A DNA stretch of 64,000 nt. It comes from Salinibacterium sp. SWN167. GTDB taxonomy: Bacteria; Actinomycetota; Actinomycetes; Actinomycetales; Microbacteriaceae. Numbering within the stretch: position 1 is the stretch's first letter; each line of letters begins with the position of its first letter. The position numbers and the translations under genes are program-made. The stretch is taken from the NCBI RefSeq assembly GCF_015864665.1, contig NZ_JADYWU010000003.1, positions 189,399 through 253,398 of the forward strand, given 5' to 3'. Positions 8,418-16,918 of this stretch are shown one piece after another. The notes under the pieces were generated by a model that made no database searches, was not told the origin of the DNA, and worked only from the letters and a program-made list of their open reading frames with translations.

Positions 8418-8957
8418 GTGACTGAGACCGAAAACACCCCTGCCCGCTGGGAAGACGTAGTTACGCAACTCGTCGAAGAGCGCGGCGAAGCACTCGCGCG
8501 CTACGCGTACCTGATTTCGGGAAACCGCGACGACGCCTCCGACCTCGTGCACGATGCCCTCGTGAAAACATTCGGTCGCCTGCGCAACGGATTTGGCATC
8601 GCCAGCGCCGAAGCCTATGTGCGTCGAGCGATTCTGAACACCTACCTTGACCGCGGTCGAAAGATCAGCCGCTGGCGCAAGATTGCCCACCTCACGGTAG
8701 AGCCCGACATCCATGAATCTGCGGATGCCGACACTGAGGCTCGCTTAGATTTGCAGTCTCAGCTGATGAAGTTGCGCCCCCGCGAGCGCGCCTGCATCGT
8801 GCTGCGTTACTACGAAGACCTCAAGGTGGACGACATCGCTGCGACGCTGGATATCAGCTCAGGCGCTGTGAAACGCTACTTGAGCGATGCCCTCGGCCGC
8901 ATGGCTGTAAGCCTTGATCGCGATGCTACCGACACCGTAGGGGGTCACCGTGGTTGA
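8418..8957 (+). CDS. sigma-70 family (SigE/ECF-type) RNA polymerase sigma factor
   Basis: A 179-residue group 4 sigma factor. Region 2 runs from about LARYAYLISGNRDDASDLVHDALVKTF with the YLDRGRKISR part of region 2.4. Region 4 is RPRERACIVLRYYEDLKVDDIAATLDIS followed by GAVKRYLSDALGRM. GTG 8418 is chosen because GGCGAGGAGGGG lies just upstream; the more distal start lacks a site. The stop overlaps the next gene by eight bases, so the two are translationally coupled. The regulon and signal are unknown. It belongs to the SigE-like class common in actinobacteria rather than to the RsrA-controlled class found at 54403. Confidence 0.88.
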   Translation: MTETENTPARWEDVVTQLVEERGEALARYAYLISGNRDDASDLVHDALVKTFGRLRNGFGIASAEAYVRRAILNTYLDRGRKISRWRKIAHLTVEPDIHESADADTEARLDLQSQLMKLRPRERACIVLRYYEDLKVDDIAATLDISSGAVKRYLSDALGRMAVSLDRDATDTVGGHRG

Positions 8958-9687
8958 TGAAAACGAGCTTCGAGCGCACCTGACGTCGAGCGAACCGCCA
9001 GCCATGGCCATCGATACGGCCGCTGTTATTTCACGCAGTAAGTCGCGTCGTCGGCCGCGCCAGTGGGCAGTGGGCGTGGTGAGCGCACTCGCGGTGAGTT
9101 CACTGATCTTTACGGGAGCCAGCATTATTCCGCTGTTCTCAAGCAGTGATACCGCGGTGAGTATGTTGGCGGACGATTCTGCTCCGGAGTCGGCCGCGGA
9201 TTCGTCTGACGCAGGAGCAGCGCAGGCCGCTCCCGATGATTCCCGCGCTTTTGGCCTGTGTGGTGAGACGATTCCGGTGGAGTCTGCGTCGCCCTTCGGC
9301 TTGACGCTCGAACTCGAACTACCGGCAGCAGTCGTGGCGTCGGGCAGCGCCTTCGGAACGGTACGCCTGACCAACGACTCGGATGCCCCTGTGCAGGGAA
9401 CAACCGCGTCGGTGCCTGACGTGAATCTCCTCGACGATTCCATCGTGATTTCCCACAGCCCCGATGCGCAGATTCTCTCGGTCATGCCGGTGAATTTGCA
9501 GCCTGGCCAAAGCATCGAGTTCTCCGTGGCTATCGCCATCTACGACTGCACCACCATCGACACGGGCGGAATGGTTGCCCCTGGCACGTATGCGATCAGC
9601 AGCACACTCGCGTTCGTTCCCACCGACCCTGCCGACGGCGCCGCCGCTGAGGTGCGCAGCGAACAGATGCCGATCGTTCTGCAATAA
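8950..9687 (+). CDS. single-pass membrane protein coupled to the sigma factor
   Basis: A 245-residue protein with a basic cytoplasmic N terminus (SRSKSRRRPR at about 29-38), one transmembrane segment (about 40-64) and an extracytoplasmic domain with two cysteines, preceded by an acidic Ala/Ser-rich linker. The gene overlaps the sigma-factor gene and starts at GTG 8950. That layout is typical of a sigma/anti-sigma pair, but no zinc-binding anti-sigma motif or asiatic domain is visible and the cytoplasmic part is only about 40 residues. It may be an atypical anti-sigma or an effector of the same pathway. The outer domain resembles a small beta-sandwich, by impression only. Confidence 0.65.
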   Translation: MVDENELRAHLTSSEPPAMAIDTAAVISRSKSRRRPRQWAVGVVSALAVSSLIFTGASIIPLFSSSDTAVSMLADDSAPESAADSSDAGAAQAAPDDSRAFGLCGETIPVESASPFGLTLELELPAAVVASGSAFGTVRLTNDSDAPVQGTTASVPDVNLLDDSIVISHSPDAQILSVMPVNLQPGQSIEFSVAIAIYDCTTIDTGGMVAPGTYAISSTLAFVPTDPADGAAAEVRSEQMPIVLQ

Positions 9688-9744
9688 CCCAAGGTTCCTG
9701 TCGTTAGACTCGCCGTGACACTTTTGTCGACGAAGGAGCATCCC

Positions 9745-11775
9745 GTGAAGGCACGATTGGGCACCGTTTTCGCCCTCGCTGCGGCACTAGCCTTGCTAAC
9801 CGCAAGCCCTGCCCTGGCCGATGACCCAGTGAGCCTCGATGGTGCCTATGTCATCGACTCCGCTGGGGTGCTTGCGGGCGATAGCGGCGACGTTACCGAC
9901 GCGCTGGATTCGTTGTATGACCGGGCCGGCATCCAACTCTTTGTTGTCTATGTCGACGAGTTCACTAACCCCTCCGCTCCCATCGATTGGGCGGATGCCA
10001 CGGCAGAAGCTAATGGGCTCGGTGACGATGATCTTCTGCTCGCGGTTGCCGTCTCGCAGCGCCAGTACGCGCTGTCGGTTGCCGTCGATGCTCCCGTCAC
10101 CGATGCCCAGTTGGATGCAGCGGAAGCCGCCATTGAGTCGCAACTGCGCGACGATAACTGGGGACAGGCTGCGATCGCTGGCGCAGATTCGCTCGCGGGC
10201 GATAGTGCTGCGGGCACTGGCACAGGCACAGATTCCAGCTCGACCGAGTCATCGGGTAGCGGCATCTCGGTGTTGCCGATTGTGGGCGGCGCGGCTGTGG
10301 TTGGTGTTGGTGCTTACGTGTTTTACCGTGTTCGCCGCCGCGGCAGCACAGGTGCAACTGCGGGCGCCCCCGTCGAGAGCGTGTCGCAAGAGGAACTCGA
10401 CCGCCGGGCCGGAAGTGCGCTTGTCGAGCTAGATGACTCGCTCAAGACCAGCGAGCAAGAGCTCGGTTTTGCTGAGGCCCAGTTTGGCGCGGCGGCCACG
10501 ACTAACTTCGCAGCATCACTGAAAGAGGCGAGCGATGCGGTGGCGCAGGCGTTCCGCCTCCGTCAGGAACTGGATGATAGTGAGCCTGAGACTGCTGAGC
10601 AGAAGCGGGCGATGACAATTGAGATCATCGAGCTGTGTGAGCGGGCAGATGATTTGCTTGATGCTCAAGCGGCCGCATTCGATGAGCTGCGCAAGCTCGA
10701 AACGAATGCGCCCGCAGCCCTCGCCGAAACGTCCACGCTGATCGCGAAGGCGTCGGAACGATTGCCCGCAACCGAGAGCGCGCTCGAAGTGCTCCGAGGT
10801 CGCTATGCGCCGGTTGCTATCGAAGCCGTGACTGACAATGGTGAACGCGCTCGCGCCTTGCTCGCCTCGGCCGTTGCCGATTCCACCGCCGCCAGCGCTG
10901 CCATCGAGGCGCAGAAACCGAGCGAGGCCGCCGTCGGTGTTCGCACCGCTCAAGCGGAACTAGGCCAGGCCATCCAACTCATGGATGCCGTCGATTCCCT
11001 TTCGACAGAACTCCAGTCTGCCGAGACCCAGCTTTCTGCCACGATCACTGACACCACCGGCGATATTGCTGCTGCTCGCGCGCTGCCTACTGATGCCACT
11101 GCCGGAGCGTTGCAGCCGGCGATCGCGGCTGCTGAAGCGGCTCTCGCGACGGCGCAGTCCGCGACGGATAACCCGGTGGCGAGCCTCAGCACTCTGGGTG
11201 ACGCCAACGCTGCACTCGAGACAGTCTTCGTCGGCGTGCGCGATCAGCAGGCTGCCTTCGCCCACGCCGCGACACAGCTGTCGGCGGCTTTGGCTGCAGC
11301 GCAGTCCCGCATTACGACCACAGCGCAGTTCATCACCACCCGCCGTGGCGGTGTGGGGGCGACGGCGCGAACGAGAATCAGCGAAGCAGACCGTCAGTTC
11401 AAGCAGGCGTTGGCTTTGCAGACATCCGATCCCGTGACGGCGTTGACGCATGCGCGCCAGGCTGACCAGTTGGCGGCAAGTGCCTATGACCTCGCCCAGC
11501 GTGAGGTGTCGCAATTCTCGACGGGCAGCAGTTCCGGTTCGGGAATGCTTGGCGGTCTGGGTGGCGCGGTTGGCGGCAGCGGCGGCGACGTCTTGGGCGG
11601 CATCATCGGTGGTTTGATCGGTGGCAGCCTCGGATCGCGGTCGTCACGCCCGTCCAGCGGCGGTTCGTGGGGCGGGGGCTCTCGCTCGGGCGGATTCTCG
11701 GGTGGCGGCGGTAGACGTTCCAGTGGAAGTTCTGGACGCGGTGGTGGCGGTCGCAGTCGCGGCGGTAGATTCTAA
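9745..11775 (+). CDS. TPM-domain (YgcG family) membrane protein with coiled coil and Gly-rich tail
   Basis: A 676-residue protein. GTG 9745 is selected because GAAGGAG precedes it and the signal peptide (about 4-24, ending near ASPALA) then begins at the start. A TPM domain (about 27-150, with YVIDSAGVL and the LAVAVSQRQYALSV core) lies outside the membrane. A transmembrane segment (about 175-198) and a long cytoplasmic Ala/Glu/Gln-rich coiled coil (about 220-600) follow, then a Gly/Ser/Arg-rich tail (GGG repeats to the end). TPM proteins are linked to envelope maintenance, and neighbouring pspA fits this. The enzymatic activity of the TPM domain is debated. Confidence 0.85.
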   Translation: MKARLGTVFALAAALALLTASPALADDPVSLDGAYVIDSAGVLAGDSGDVTDALDSLYDRAGIQLFVVYVDEFTNPSAPIDWADATAEANGLGDDDLLLAVAVSQRQYALSVAVDAPVTDAQLDAAEAAIESQLRDDNWGQAAIAGADSLAGDSAAGTGTGTDSSSTESSGSGISVLPIVGGAAVVGVGAYVFYRVRRRGSTGATAGAPVESVSQEELDRRAGSALVELDDSLKTSEQELGFAEAQFGAAATTNFAASLKEASDAVAQAFRLRQELDDSEPETAEQKRAMTIEIIELCERADDLLDAQAAAFDELRKLETNAPAALAETSTLIAKASERLPATESALEVLRGRYAPVAIEAVTDNGERARALLASAVADSTAASAAIEAQKPSEAAVGVRTAQAELGQAIQLMDAVDSLSTELQSAETQLSATITDTTGDIAAARALPTDATAGALQPAIAAAEAALATAQSATDNPVASLSTLGDANAALETVFVGVRDQQAAFAHAATQLSAALAAAQSRITTTAQFITTRRGGVGATARTRISEADRQFKQALALQTSDPVTALTHARQADQLAASAYDLAQREVSQFSTGSSSGSGMLGGLGGAVGGSGGDVLGGIIGGLIGGSLGSRSSRPSSGGSWGGGSRSGGFSGGGGRRSSGSSGRGGGGRSRGGRF

Positions 11776-11812
11776 GTACGGTTTCTTCGAAAACTCACGA
11801 AAGGCACTTCGC

Positions 11813-12550
11813 ATGGCAAAGCAGTCGATTCTCGGTCGTATTTCACAAATGGTGAAGGCGAACATCAATTCCATCCTCGATCAGGCTGAGGACCCGCAGC
11901 TTATGCTCGACCAGCTGGTTCGTGACTACACCAATTCCATTGCGGATGCGGAGAGCGCTGTCGCTCAGACCATCGGCAACTTGCGCCTCATGGAGCAGGA
12001 CCACGCCGAAGACCGCGAGGCTGCATCAGATTGGGGCCGTAAGGCTCTTGCCGCCAGCGTCAAGGGAGACGAACTTCGCGCCGCCGGCAATGCCGCTGAT
12101 GCCGACAAGTTCGACAACCTCGCCAAGATCGCTATCGGGCGTCAGGTTTCTGCCGAGAACGAAGCTCGCGCTGCTGCCCCCACGATCGCCGCACAGACGC
12201 AGGTCGTTGACCAGCTCAAGAGCGGCCTCGACGGAATGCGCGCCAAGCTGAGCGAACTCACGTCGAAGCGCGATGAACTCGTTGCCCGCTCGAAGACGGT
12301 TGAGGCCCAGTCGCAGGTGCACGATGCTCTCAAGTCAATCGACCTCCTCGACCCCACCAGTGACCTCGGTCGTTTCGAAGACAAGATCCGTCGCGAAGAA
12401 GCCAAGGTTCTCGGTCAGCAGGAGCTCGCCGCATCCAGCCTCGATGCTCAGTTCGAAGGTCTCGAAGACCTCGGCAAGGTCACCGAAGTCGAAGCACGAC
12501 TCGCTGCTCTCAAGGCTGGTGGCGCTCAGGCACTCACCGCCGGCGAATAG
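11813..12550 (+). CDS. pspA: PspA/IM30 family envelope-stress protein
   Basis: A 245-residue, almost fully alpha-helical protein starting MAKQSILGRISQMVKANIN, the amphipathic N-terminal helix that binds membranes in PspA/Vipp1 proteins. The DQAEDPQLMLDQLVRDY motif confirms the family, and long Ala/Glu/Lys-rich coiled coils cover the rest. ESCRT-III-like assemblies of this family protect or remodel the inner membrane. ATG 11813 lies 37 bases after the TPM gene and has GAAAGG upstream; an open frame reaches back into the TPM gene but is out of phase with it and non-specific. Probably co-transcribed with the TPM gene. Confidence 0.92.
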   Translation: MAKQSILGRISQMVKANINSILDQAEDPQLMLDQLVRDYTNSIADAESAVAQTIGNLRLMEQDHAEDREAASDWGRKALAASVKGDELRAAGNAADADKFDNLAKIAIGRQVSAENEARAAAPTIAAQTQVVDQLKSGLDGMRAKLSELTSKRDELVARSKTVEAQSQVHDALKSIDLLDPTSDLGRFEDKIRREEAKVLGQQELAASSLDAQFEGLEDLGKVTEVEARLAALKAGGAQALTAGE

Positions 12551-12574
12551 TTCGCCAGCACGAAAGTTCACACC

Positions 12575-13438
12575 ATGGCACTCACTTATGTTGTCGTGCC
12601 CCAGTGGCAGGGTTCGGGTTCTTCTCGAGCCATGCAGCTGGTCGACGGAGCCGAGTCGATTCGGGGAGATCTTCCCTCCGCAGCGACTCGCTCCGTCGAT
12701 GTCCCGCTTGAGGCGGGCGACCACCAGGGCACGGGTATCCACCGCTACAGTTCCCTGTTGCTCGTGCGTGACCGCACCCGCAACGCTCTCGCTGCCGACG
12801 ACACACCCCACCTCACGATTGGTGGTGACTGTGGCGTTGAACTCGCCGCAATCGAGCATGTGAGTGCGCAGCAACCGGCCGTGGTGTGGTTTGACGCGCA
12901 CCCCGACCTGCACACTGCGGCCTCCAGCCCGTCTGGCGCGTTCACCGGCATGGTGTTGCGCACCCTGCTGGGTGATGGGCCGGCTGAACTCGTTCCCGAG
13001 CATCCGGTGCGCGCTGATCGGGTCATTCTCGCCGGAGTGCGCTCAATCGACACGGCCGAAGACGAATACATCACACAGTCCGACATCCGGATGCTGGGCC
13101 CTGCCACCTTTTCAACGGAAGCGTTGCTCGAGGCCATCACCGCAACCGGCGCCGAGAGCGTCTACCTGCACATCGACCTCGACGTGCTCGATCCTGCCGC
13201 GCTGGCTGGGCTCGGCTCCCCCGTGCCGTTCGGGCTCGAAGCATCCGCGCTCACCGAGGCCATTCGCGCGGTGCTCGCGAAGTTCCCGCTTGCAGGAGCG
13301 GGCATCACCGAGTTTGCTCCGTCATCCGCCGCCCATGCCGTGGATGATCTGCCGACCATTTTGCGATTGATTGGCGCCCTCAGCAGCGCCAACACTCATT
13401 CGCGTGGTTCTTCAGACACCTCGACAGAAACCGAGTAG
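12575..13438 (+). CDS. arginase/agmatinase-fold hydrolase with GGDC variant
   Basis: A 287-residue ureohydrolase-fold protein. Metal-ligand motifs are present as DAHPDLH (Asp107, His109, Asp111) and HIDLDVLDP (Asp201, Asp203), but the first ligand motif GGDHS is replaced by GGDCG, with Cys86 in the His position. Arginases, agmatinases and formimidoylglutamases hydrolyse guanidino or formimino groups using a di-manganese centre. The substitution and lack of pathway neighbours mean the substrate cannot be assigned. It starts 24 bases after pspA, so it may be in the same transcript. Its 3' end overlaps the convergent DUF4333 gene by 43 bases. Confidence 0.8.
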   Translation: MALTYVVVPQWQGSGSSRAMQLVDGAESIRGDLPSAATRSVDVPLEAGDHQGTGIHRYSSLLLVRDRTRNALAADDTPHLTIGGDCGVELAAIEHVSAQQPAVVWFDAHPDLHTAASSPSGAFTGMVLRTLLGDGPAELVPEHPVRADRVILAGVRSIDTAEDEYITQSDIRMLGPATFSTEALLEAITATGAESVYLHIDLDVLDPAALAGLGSPVPFGLEASALTEAIRAVLAKFPLAGAGITEFAPSSAAHAVDDLPTILRLIGALSSANTHSRGSSDTSTETE

Positions 13439-13713
13439 TTCGCGCCGTCGACATCACTGAGGGTGACACGGCTGTCGAAGTCTTCACCGAGCGTGGTGTC
13501 GGTGAGAACGCAATCGAGCTTCGTGCCGTTCTTGAGCGGGATGCTGTCGTCACCGCAGTCCATTTCGGGCAGTTCTCCCGTGGATTGTTCGAGCGCGCCT
13601 GCTGCCGTGGCAGCGATCTCACTCGCGGGGACTTCTACCGGAGGCTCGCTCGAGCAGCCGGCGATGAGCGCCGTCGACGCGAGAGTAAGTACGAGGATTG
13701 CGGAACGCAACAC
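13396..13713 (-). CDS. DUF4333-type lipoprotein
   Basis: A 105-residue lipoprotein with signal peptide (about 2-16) and lipobox LIAGC. The mature domain carries CGDDSIPLKNGTKLDCVLTD, in which the two cysteines, spaced like those of DUF4333 proteins, probably form a disulfide. GTG 13713 has GGAGG upstream. The role is unknown; many actinobacterial genomes carry several such small secreted proteins. The 3' 43 bases overlap the convergent arginase-fold gene. Confidence 0.75.
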   Translation of the reverse strand: MLRSAILVLTLASTALIAGCSSEPPVEVPASEIAATAAGALEQSTGELPEMDCGDDSIPLKNGTKLDCVLTDTTLGEDFDSRVTLSDVDGANYSVSVEVSEEPRE

Positions 13714-13797
13714 AGGAGCCTCCGAAAAGTTGGTGTGGGTATGAGCTTATCGCCAGCATCCGGCGACAGAACAGTCGGTGAGTCGTAGTCTGAAGAC

Positions 13798-14598
13798 ATG
13801 ACTGACGCCAACACCAGCACGCCCAAAATCACTGTGGAGCGAGACGGTCACGTCTTGCTCATCGGACTTAATCGCACCGACAAGCGCAATGCCGCCGACA
13901 TGGAGATGTTGCAGCAGCTGGCGCTTGCGTACGGCGAGCTTGAGCGCGACCCCGAGCTGCGGGCGGGTTTCGTTTTTGCTCACGGCGACCACTTCACTGG
14001 CGGCCTCGACCTTGCCGACATCGGCCCCCGCATTGGTGCGGACGGACTCGACATGGTGCCCGAGGGCGGCATCAACCCGTGGCAGGTTTCGGGCGAAAAG
14101 CTCTCGAAGCCTGTCGTGATTGCGGTGCAGGGCACGTGCCTCACGCTCGGCATTGAGCTGCTGCTGGCGAGCGACATTGCGGTTGCCGCCGACTCGACCG
14201 TCTTCGGCCAGGTCGAAGTCTCCCGCGGCATCCTCCCCTTTGGTGGTGCCACCATTCGCTTCCCACGCCAAGTGGGCTGGTCGAACGCGATGCGCTGGAT
14301 TCTCACCGGCGACAGCTTCGATGCGGCCGAAGCCCACCGCATCGGGATGGTGCAAGAAGTTGTGCCCCACGGCGAGCAGTACGCCCGTGGCCTTGAACTG
14401 GCTCACCGCGTTGCGGCCCAGGCTCCGCTCGCGGTGCAAGCTGCGCTGGCCAATGCGAACCTTGCGATTCGCGAGGGCGATGCAGCGGCCGAGGCTGGCC
14501 TCCAGCCCGCCCTCGTAGCGGTCGCTCAGAGTAAAGATGCCAGAATTGGCATGGAAGCGTTTATGACGCGCACTACTGCCGAGTTCATCGGCCAGTAG
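13798..14598 (+). CDS. enoyl-CoA hydratase/isomerase (crotonase) family protein
   Basis: A 266-residue crotonase. The family pattern is visible: LNRTDKRNAADMEML near the N terminus, the oxyanion-loop region FTGGLDLADIG (about 66-76), and the AVQGTCLTLGIELLLASDIAVAA helix region with GQVEVSRGILPFGGAT. The catalytic Glu pair of true hydratases is not obvious, since the first is replaced in the CLTLGIELLL segment. The reaction (hydratase, isomerase or hydrolase) is therefore open. No other beta-oxidation genes are adjacent. The 5' ribosome site is modest (GAAGA). Confidence 0.85.
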   Translation: MTDANTSTPKITVERDGHVLLIGLNRTDKRNAADMEMLQQLALAYGELERDPELRAGFVFAHGDHFTGGLDLADIGPRIGADGLDMVPEGGINPWQVSGEKLSKPVVIAVQGTCLTLGIELLLASDIAVAADSTVFGQVEVSRGILPFGGATIRFPRQVGWSNAMRWILTGDSFDAAEAHRIGMVQEVVPHGEQYARGLELAHRVAAQAPLAVQAALANANLAIREGDAAAEAGLQPALVAVAQSKDARIGMEAFMTRTTAEFIGQ

Positions 14599-14656
14599 GA
14601 CCGCCGGCACAACCAATACCGGCCACACGCGCACCACCACCGCGAAGGAGTTCGAA

Positions 14657-16069
14657 ATGACCGAGAACAACTGGGATGTCATCGTCATCGGAGCCGGAGC
14701 GGTTGGTGAAAACATTGCAGATCGCGCCGTTCAGGGCGGGCTTAGCGTCGTACTGATCGAGAGCGAACTTGTGGGCGGTGAGTGCTCGTACTGGGCCTGT
14801 ATGCCGTCGAAGGCTCTTATCCGCAGCGGTCTCGCTCTGCGTGCTGTCGAGAAGCTACCGGGCGCCGCCGAAGCCGTCACAGGTGGCATCAACGTCGAAG
14901 CGCTCCTCGCTCGCCGCAACAGCTTCACCAGCAATTGGGATGACGCTGGTCAAGTGAAGTGGGTGAAGAAAGCGGGAATCGGGCTCGAGCGTGGTCACGC
15001 TCGCCTCGAAGGAGAGAAGAAGGTCACCGTCACGGCTGACGACGGAACTGTGAAGACCTTGACTGCCAATCATGCGGTCGTCGTCGCGACCGGCTCCGAT
15101 CCGAAGCTTCCCAACATTCCCGGACTGATCGACGCCAAGCCATGGACCCCGCGTGAAGCGACCTCGGTGAAAGTTGTTCCCGAATCGTTCGCCATCATTG
15201 GCGGCGGCGTTGTGGGCGTCGAGATGGCCACTGCCTACCGTGACCTCGGTGCCGAAGTCACTCTGTTTGCCCGCAGCGGACTCCTCCACGGACAAGAAGA
15301 ATTCGCCGGCGAAATGGTAGCGAAGGCACTCAAGGAGCGCGGCGTCACGATCGTTGCGGCCTCCCCCACGAGCGTGGAACGCACCGCTGACGGCGTCGTG
15401 ATCACTACCGACGATGCCACTTTTACGGCATCCGAAGTTCTCATTGCTACTGGTCGCGCCGCGCGCACGAACGACATTGGGCTTGAGACCGTTGGCCTCG
15501 AGCCGGGTGACTGGATCCGGGTTGATGACACCATGCTCGTACCCGACACTGACTGGCTCTACGCCGTGGGTGACGTCAACCACCGCGCGCTGCTCACCCA
15601 TCAGGGCAAGTACCAAGCGCGAGCGGCCGGTGACGTGATTGCCGCCCGTGCCAAGGGCGAGACCGTGGATGACGCCCCCTGGGGTGCGCACGTTGCGACG
15701 GCCGACCACGGCGCTGTTCCGCAAGTCACGTTTAGCGACCCTGAGGTCGCTTCGGTCGGGGTCATGTCGCACGATGCCGAGAAGCAGGGCATTGACGCCC
15801 AGGTCGTCGACTACAACATCGGGTGGGTTGCCGGCGCGAGCCTGCAGGCCGACTGCTACGAAGGTCACGCGCGCCTCGTCATTGACCGCGAGCGTCAGGT
15901 CATTATCGGCGCGACCTTTGTGGGTCAGGATGTTGCGGAGTTGCTGCACTCGGCCACCATCGCCATCGTGGGCGAGGTTCCGATCGCGCGCCTGTGGCAC
16001 GCGGTTCCCTCGTACCCCACGATCAGCGAGGTGTGGCTGCGCCTGCTTGAAACGATCGGGCGTCCGTGA
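14657..16069 (+). CDS. pyridine nucleotide-disulfide oxidoreductase (Lpd/MerA-like)
   Basis: A 470-residue class I disulfide oxidoreductase. It has FAD motif VIGAGAVGENIADRA (9-23), redox-active Cys43-x4-Cys48 in GGECSYWACMPSK, a second GxGxxG (IIGGGVVGVEMATAY), the ATGRAAR segment, and GDVNHRALLTHQGKYQA. The C-terminal dimerisation motif reads LWHAVPSYPTISEVW instead of the HxHPT-E of dihydrolipoamide dehydrogenase. It therefore belongs to the actinobacterial group often annotated as mercuric reductase or Lpd paralogue, and a true pyruvate or 2-oxoglutarate complex E3 role is less likely. AAGGAG at 14644-14649 fixes ATG 14657. It overlaps the next gene by four bases. Confidence 0.85.
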   Translation: MTENNWDVIVIGAGAVGENIADRAVQGGLSVVLIESELVGGECSYWACMPSKALIRSGLALRAVEKLPGAAEAVTGGINVEALLARRNSFTSNWDDAGQVKWVKKAGIGLERGHARLEGEKKVTVTADDGTVKTLTANHAVVVATGSDPKLPNIPGLIDAKPWTPREATSVKVVPESFAIIGGGVVGVEMATAYRDLGAEVTLFARSGLLHGQEEFAGEMVAKALKERGVTIVAASPTSVERTADGVVITTDDATFTASEVLIATGRAARTNDIGLETVGLEPGDWIRVDDTMLVPDTDWLYAVGDVNHRALLTHQGKYQARAAGDVIAARAKGETVDDAPWGAHVATADHGAVPQVTFSDPEVASVGVMSHDAEKQGIDAQVVDYNIGWVAGASLQADCYEGHARLVIDRERQVIIGATFVGQDVAELLHSATIAIVGEVPIARLWHAVPSYPTISEVWLRLLETIGRP

Positions 16070-16533
16070 GCCGAGCACTAACGCTGGGCACGCGGCTTGG
16101 GCACGCGCTGGCGCGCGCCGAACACAGTCCGCGGGCTCAGCGAGTGCTGCTGCACCCAGTGGTCACGCGACCCGGCTACTGGTTTGCTACGGCATCCGGC
16201 CTGCTGTGGGGTGGCGTACTGAGTGGGCTGCGGGTGCGCTCTCAGGGCGGCGTTATCGTTGCCGAGCACGTGCCTCGCTGGGCCTTTGGTCGTGGCGGCA
16301 CCACGATCGGCGCCGTGTATCTGACCTGCGACAACGCGAGCGATAACGTGTTGGAGCATGAGGCTGTTCACCGCGAGCAGTGGCGAAAGTACGGGTTGTG
16401 GTTTATCCCGCTGTATCTTCTGGCCGGGCAGAATCCACTAACGAATCGCTTCGAGGTTGAGGCGGGGCTTGAGCTCGGTGGCTATGTGCGCGCGAAGTCT
16501 TCGCGTGCGCCGGAAGGCAGCACGAAGAATTAG
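16066..16533 (+). CDS. small HExxH-containing protein of unknown function
   Basis: A 155-residue protein starting at GTG 16066, which overlaps the oxidoreductase stop in a GTGA. It has a hydrophobic segment at about 38-55 and the sequence LEHEAVHREQW with His98, Glu99 and His102, followed by an aromatic hydrophobic stretch and FEVEAGLE (Glu130). That layout matches a gluzincin-like HExxH plus downstream Glu, so it could be a minimal zinc peptidase or a catalytically dead relative. I do not recognise a named family. Coupling to the oxidoreductase is by position only. Confidence 0.6.
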   Translation: MSRALTLGTRLGHALARAEHSPRAQRVLLHPVVTRPGYWFATASGLLWGGVLSGLRVRSQGGVIVAEHVPRWAFGRGGTTIGAVYLTCDNASDNVLEHEAVHREQWRKYGLWFIPLYLLAGQNPLTNRFEVEAGLELGGYVRAKSSRAPEGSTKN

Positions 16534-16554
16534 CGGACGGATGCTGGGCGCGAG

Positions 16555-16908
16555 CTAGTTCGAGCTGAGCAGGCGTGCGGGACCCTGATGGGCAACCCAC
16601 GCGTAGACGGTGCTCTCACCGAAGGCGCTGACGGGGAGCATTTCGCTGAGCCACGCGTCGACCGAACGGGAAACGCTTTGGCCGCGCTCGCGCAGCAACC
16701 AGCACACGCTGAAACGGCCAGGAGCCGACAGCGGCTGGATGTCATCAGCCGAGTCGACCTCGATGAATACTTGGCCTCGTGACCGGGCCGGCAATGTCGC
16801 CAGAATCATCGAGATTGCGTCGATCGAGGTCTCGTCTCCCGCGAGCAAAACGCGGTCAGCCGACTGGGGATTCCAGGCGATCTGCGGGGTGAAAAGTTCG
16901 GGAAACAT
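16555..16908 (-). CDS. siderophore-interacting protein, C-terminal domain only
   Basis: A 117-residue protein matching only the C-terminal NAD(P)H-binding half of siderophore-interacting flavin reductases: VLLAGDETSIDAISMILATLP, then QVFIEVDSADDIQPL and the VYAWVAHQG segment. The N-terminal FAD-binding domain present in the full protein at 60473 is absent. ATG 16908 starts just before MFPELF and lies ten bases after an IdeR-type box; an earlier in-frame ATG at 16926 falls inside that box. Stand-alone SIP domains may reduce ferric siderophores with a partner. The gene might be a remnant, but its frame is intact. Confidence 0.75.
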   Translation of the reverse strand: MFPELFTPQIAWNPQSADRVLLAGDETSIDAISMILATLPARSRGQVFIEVDSADDIQPLSAPGRFSVCWLLRERGQSVSRSVDAWLSEMLPVSAFGESTVYAWVAHQGPARLLSSN

Positions 16909-16918
16909 TGATCCCAGT

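Noticed and set aside
14855-16078. A 407-codon open frame on the minus strand
   Set aside because: It is antisense to the disulfide oxidoreductase, which has complete motifs.
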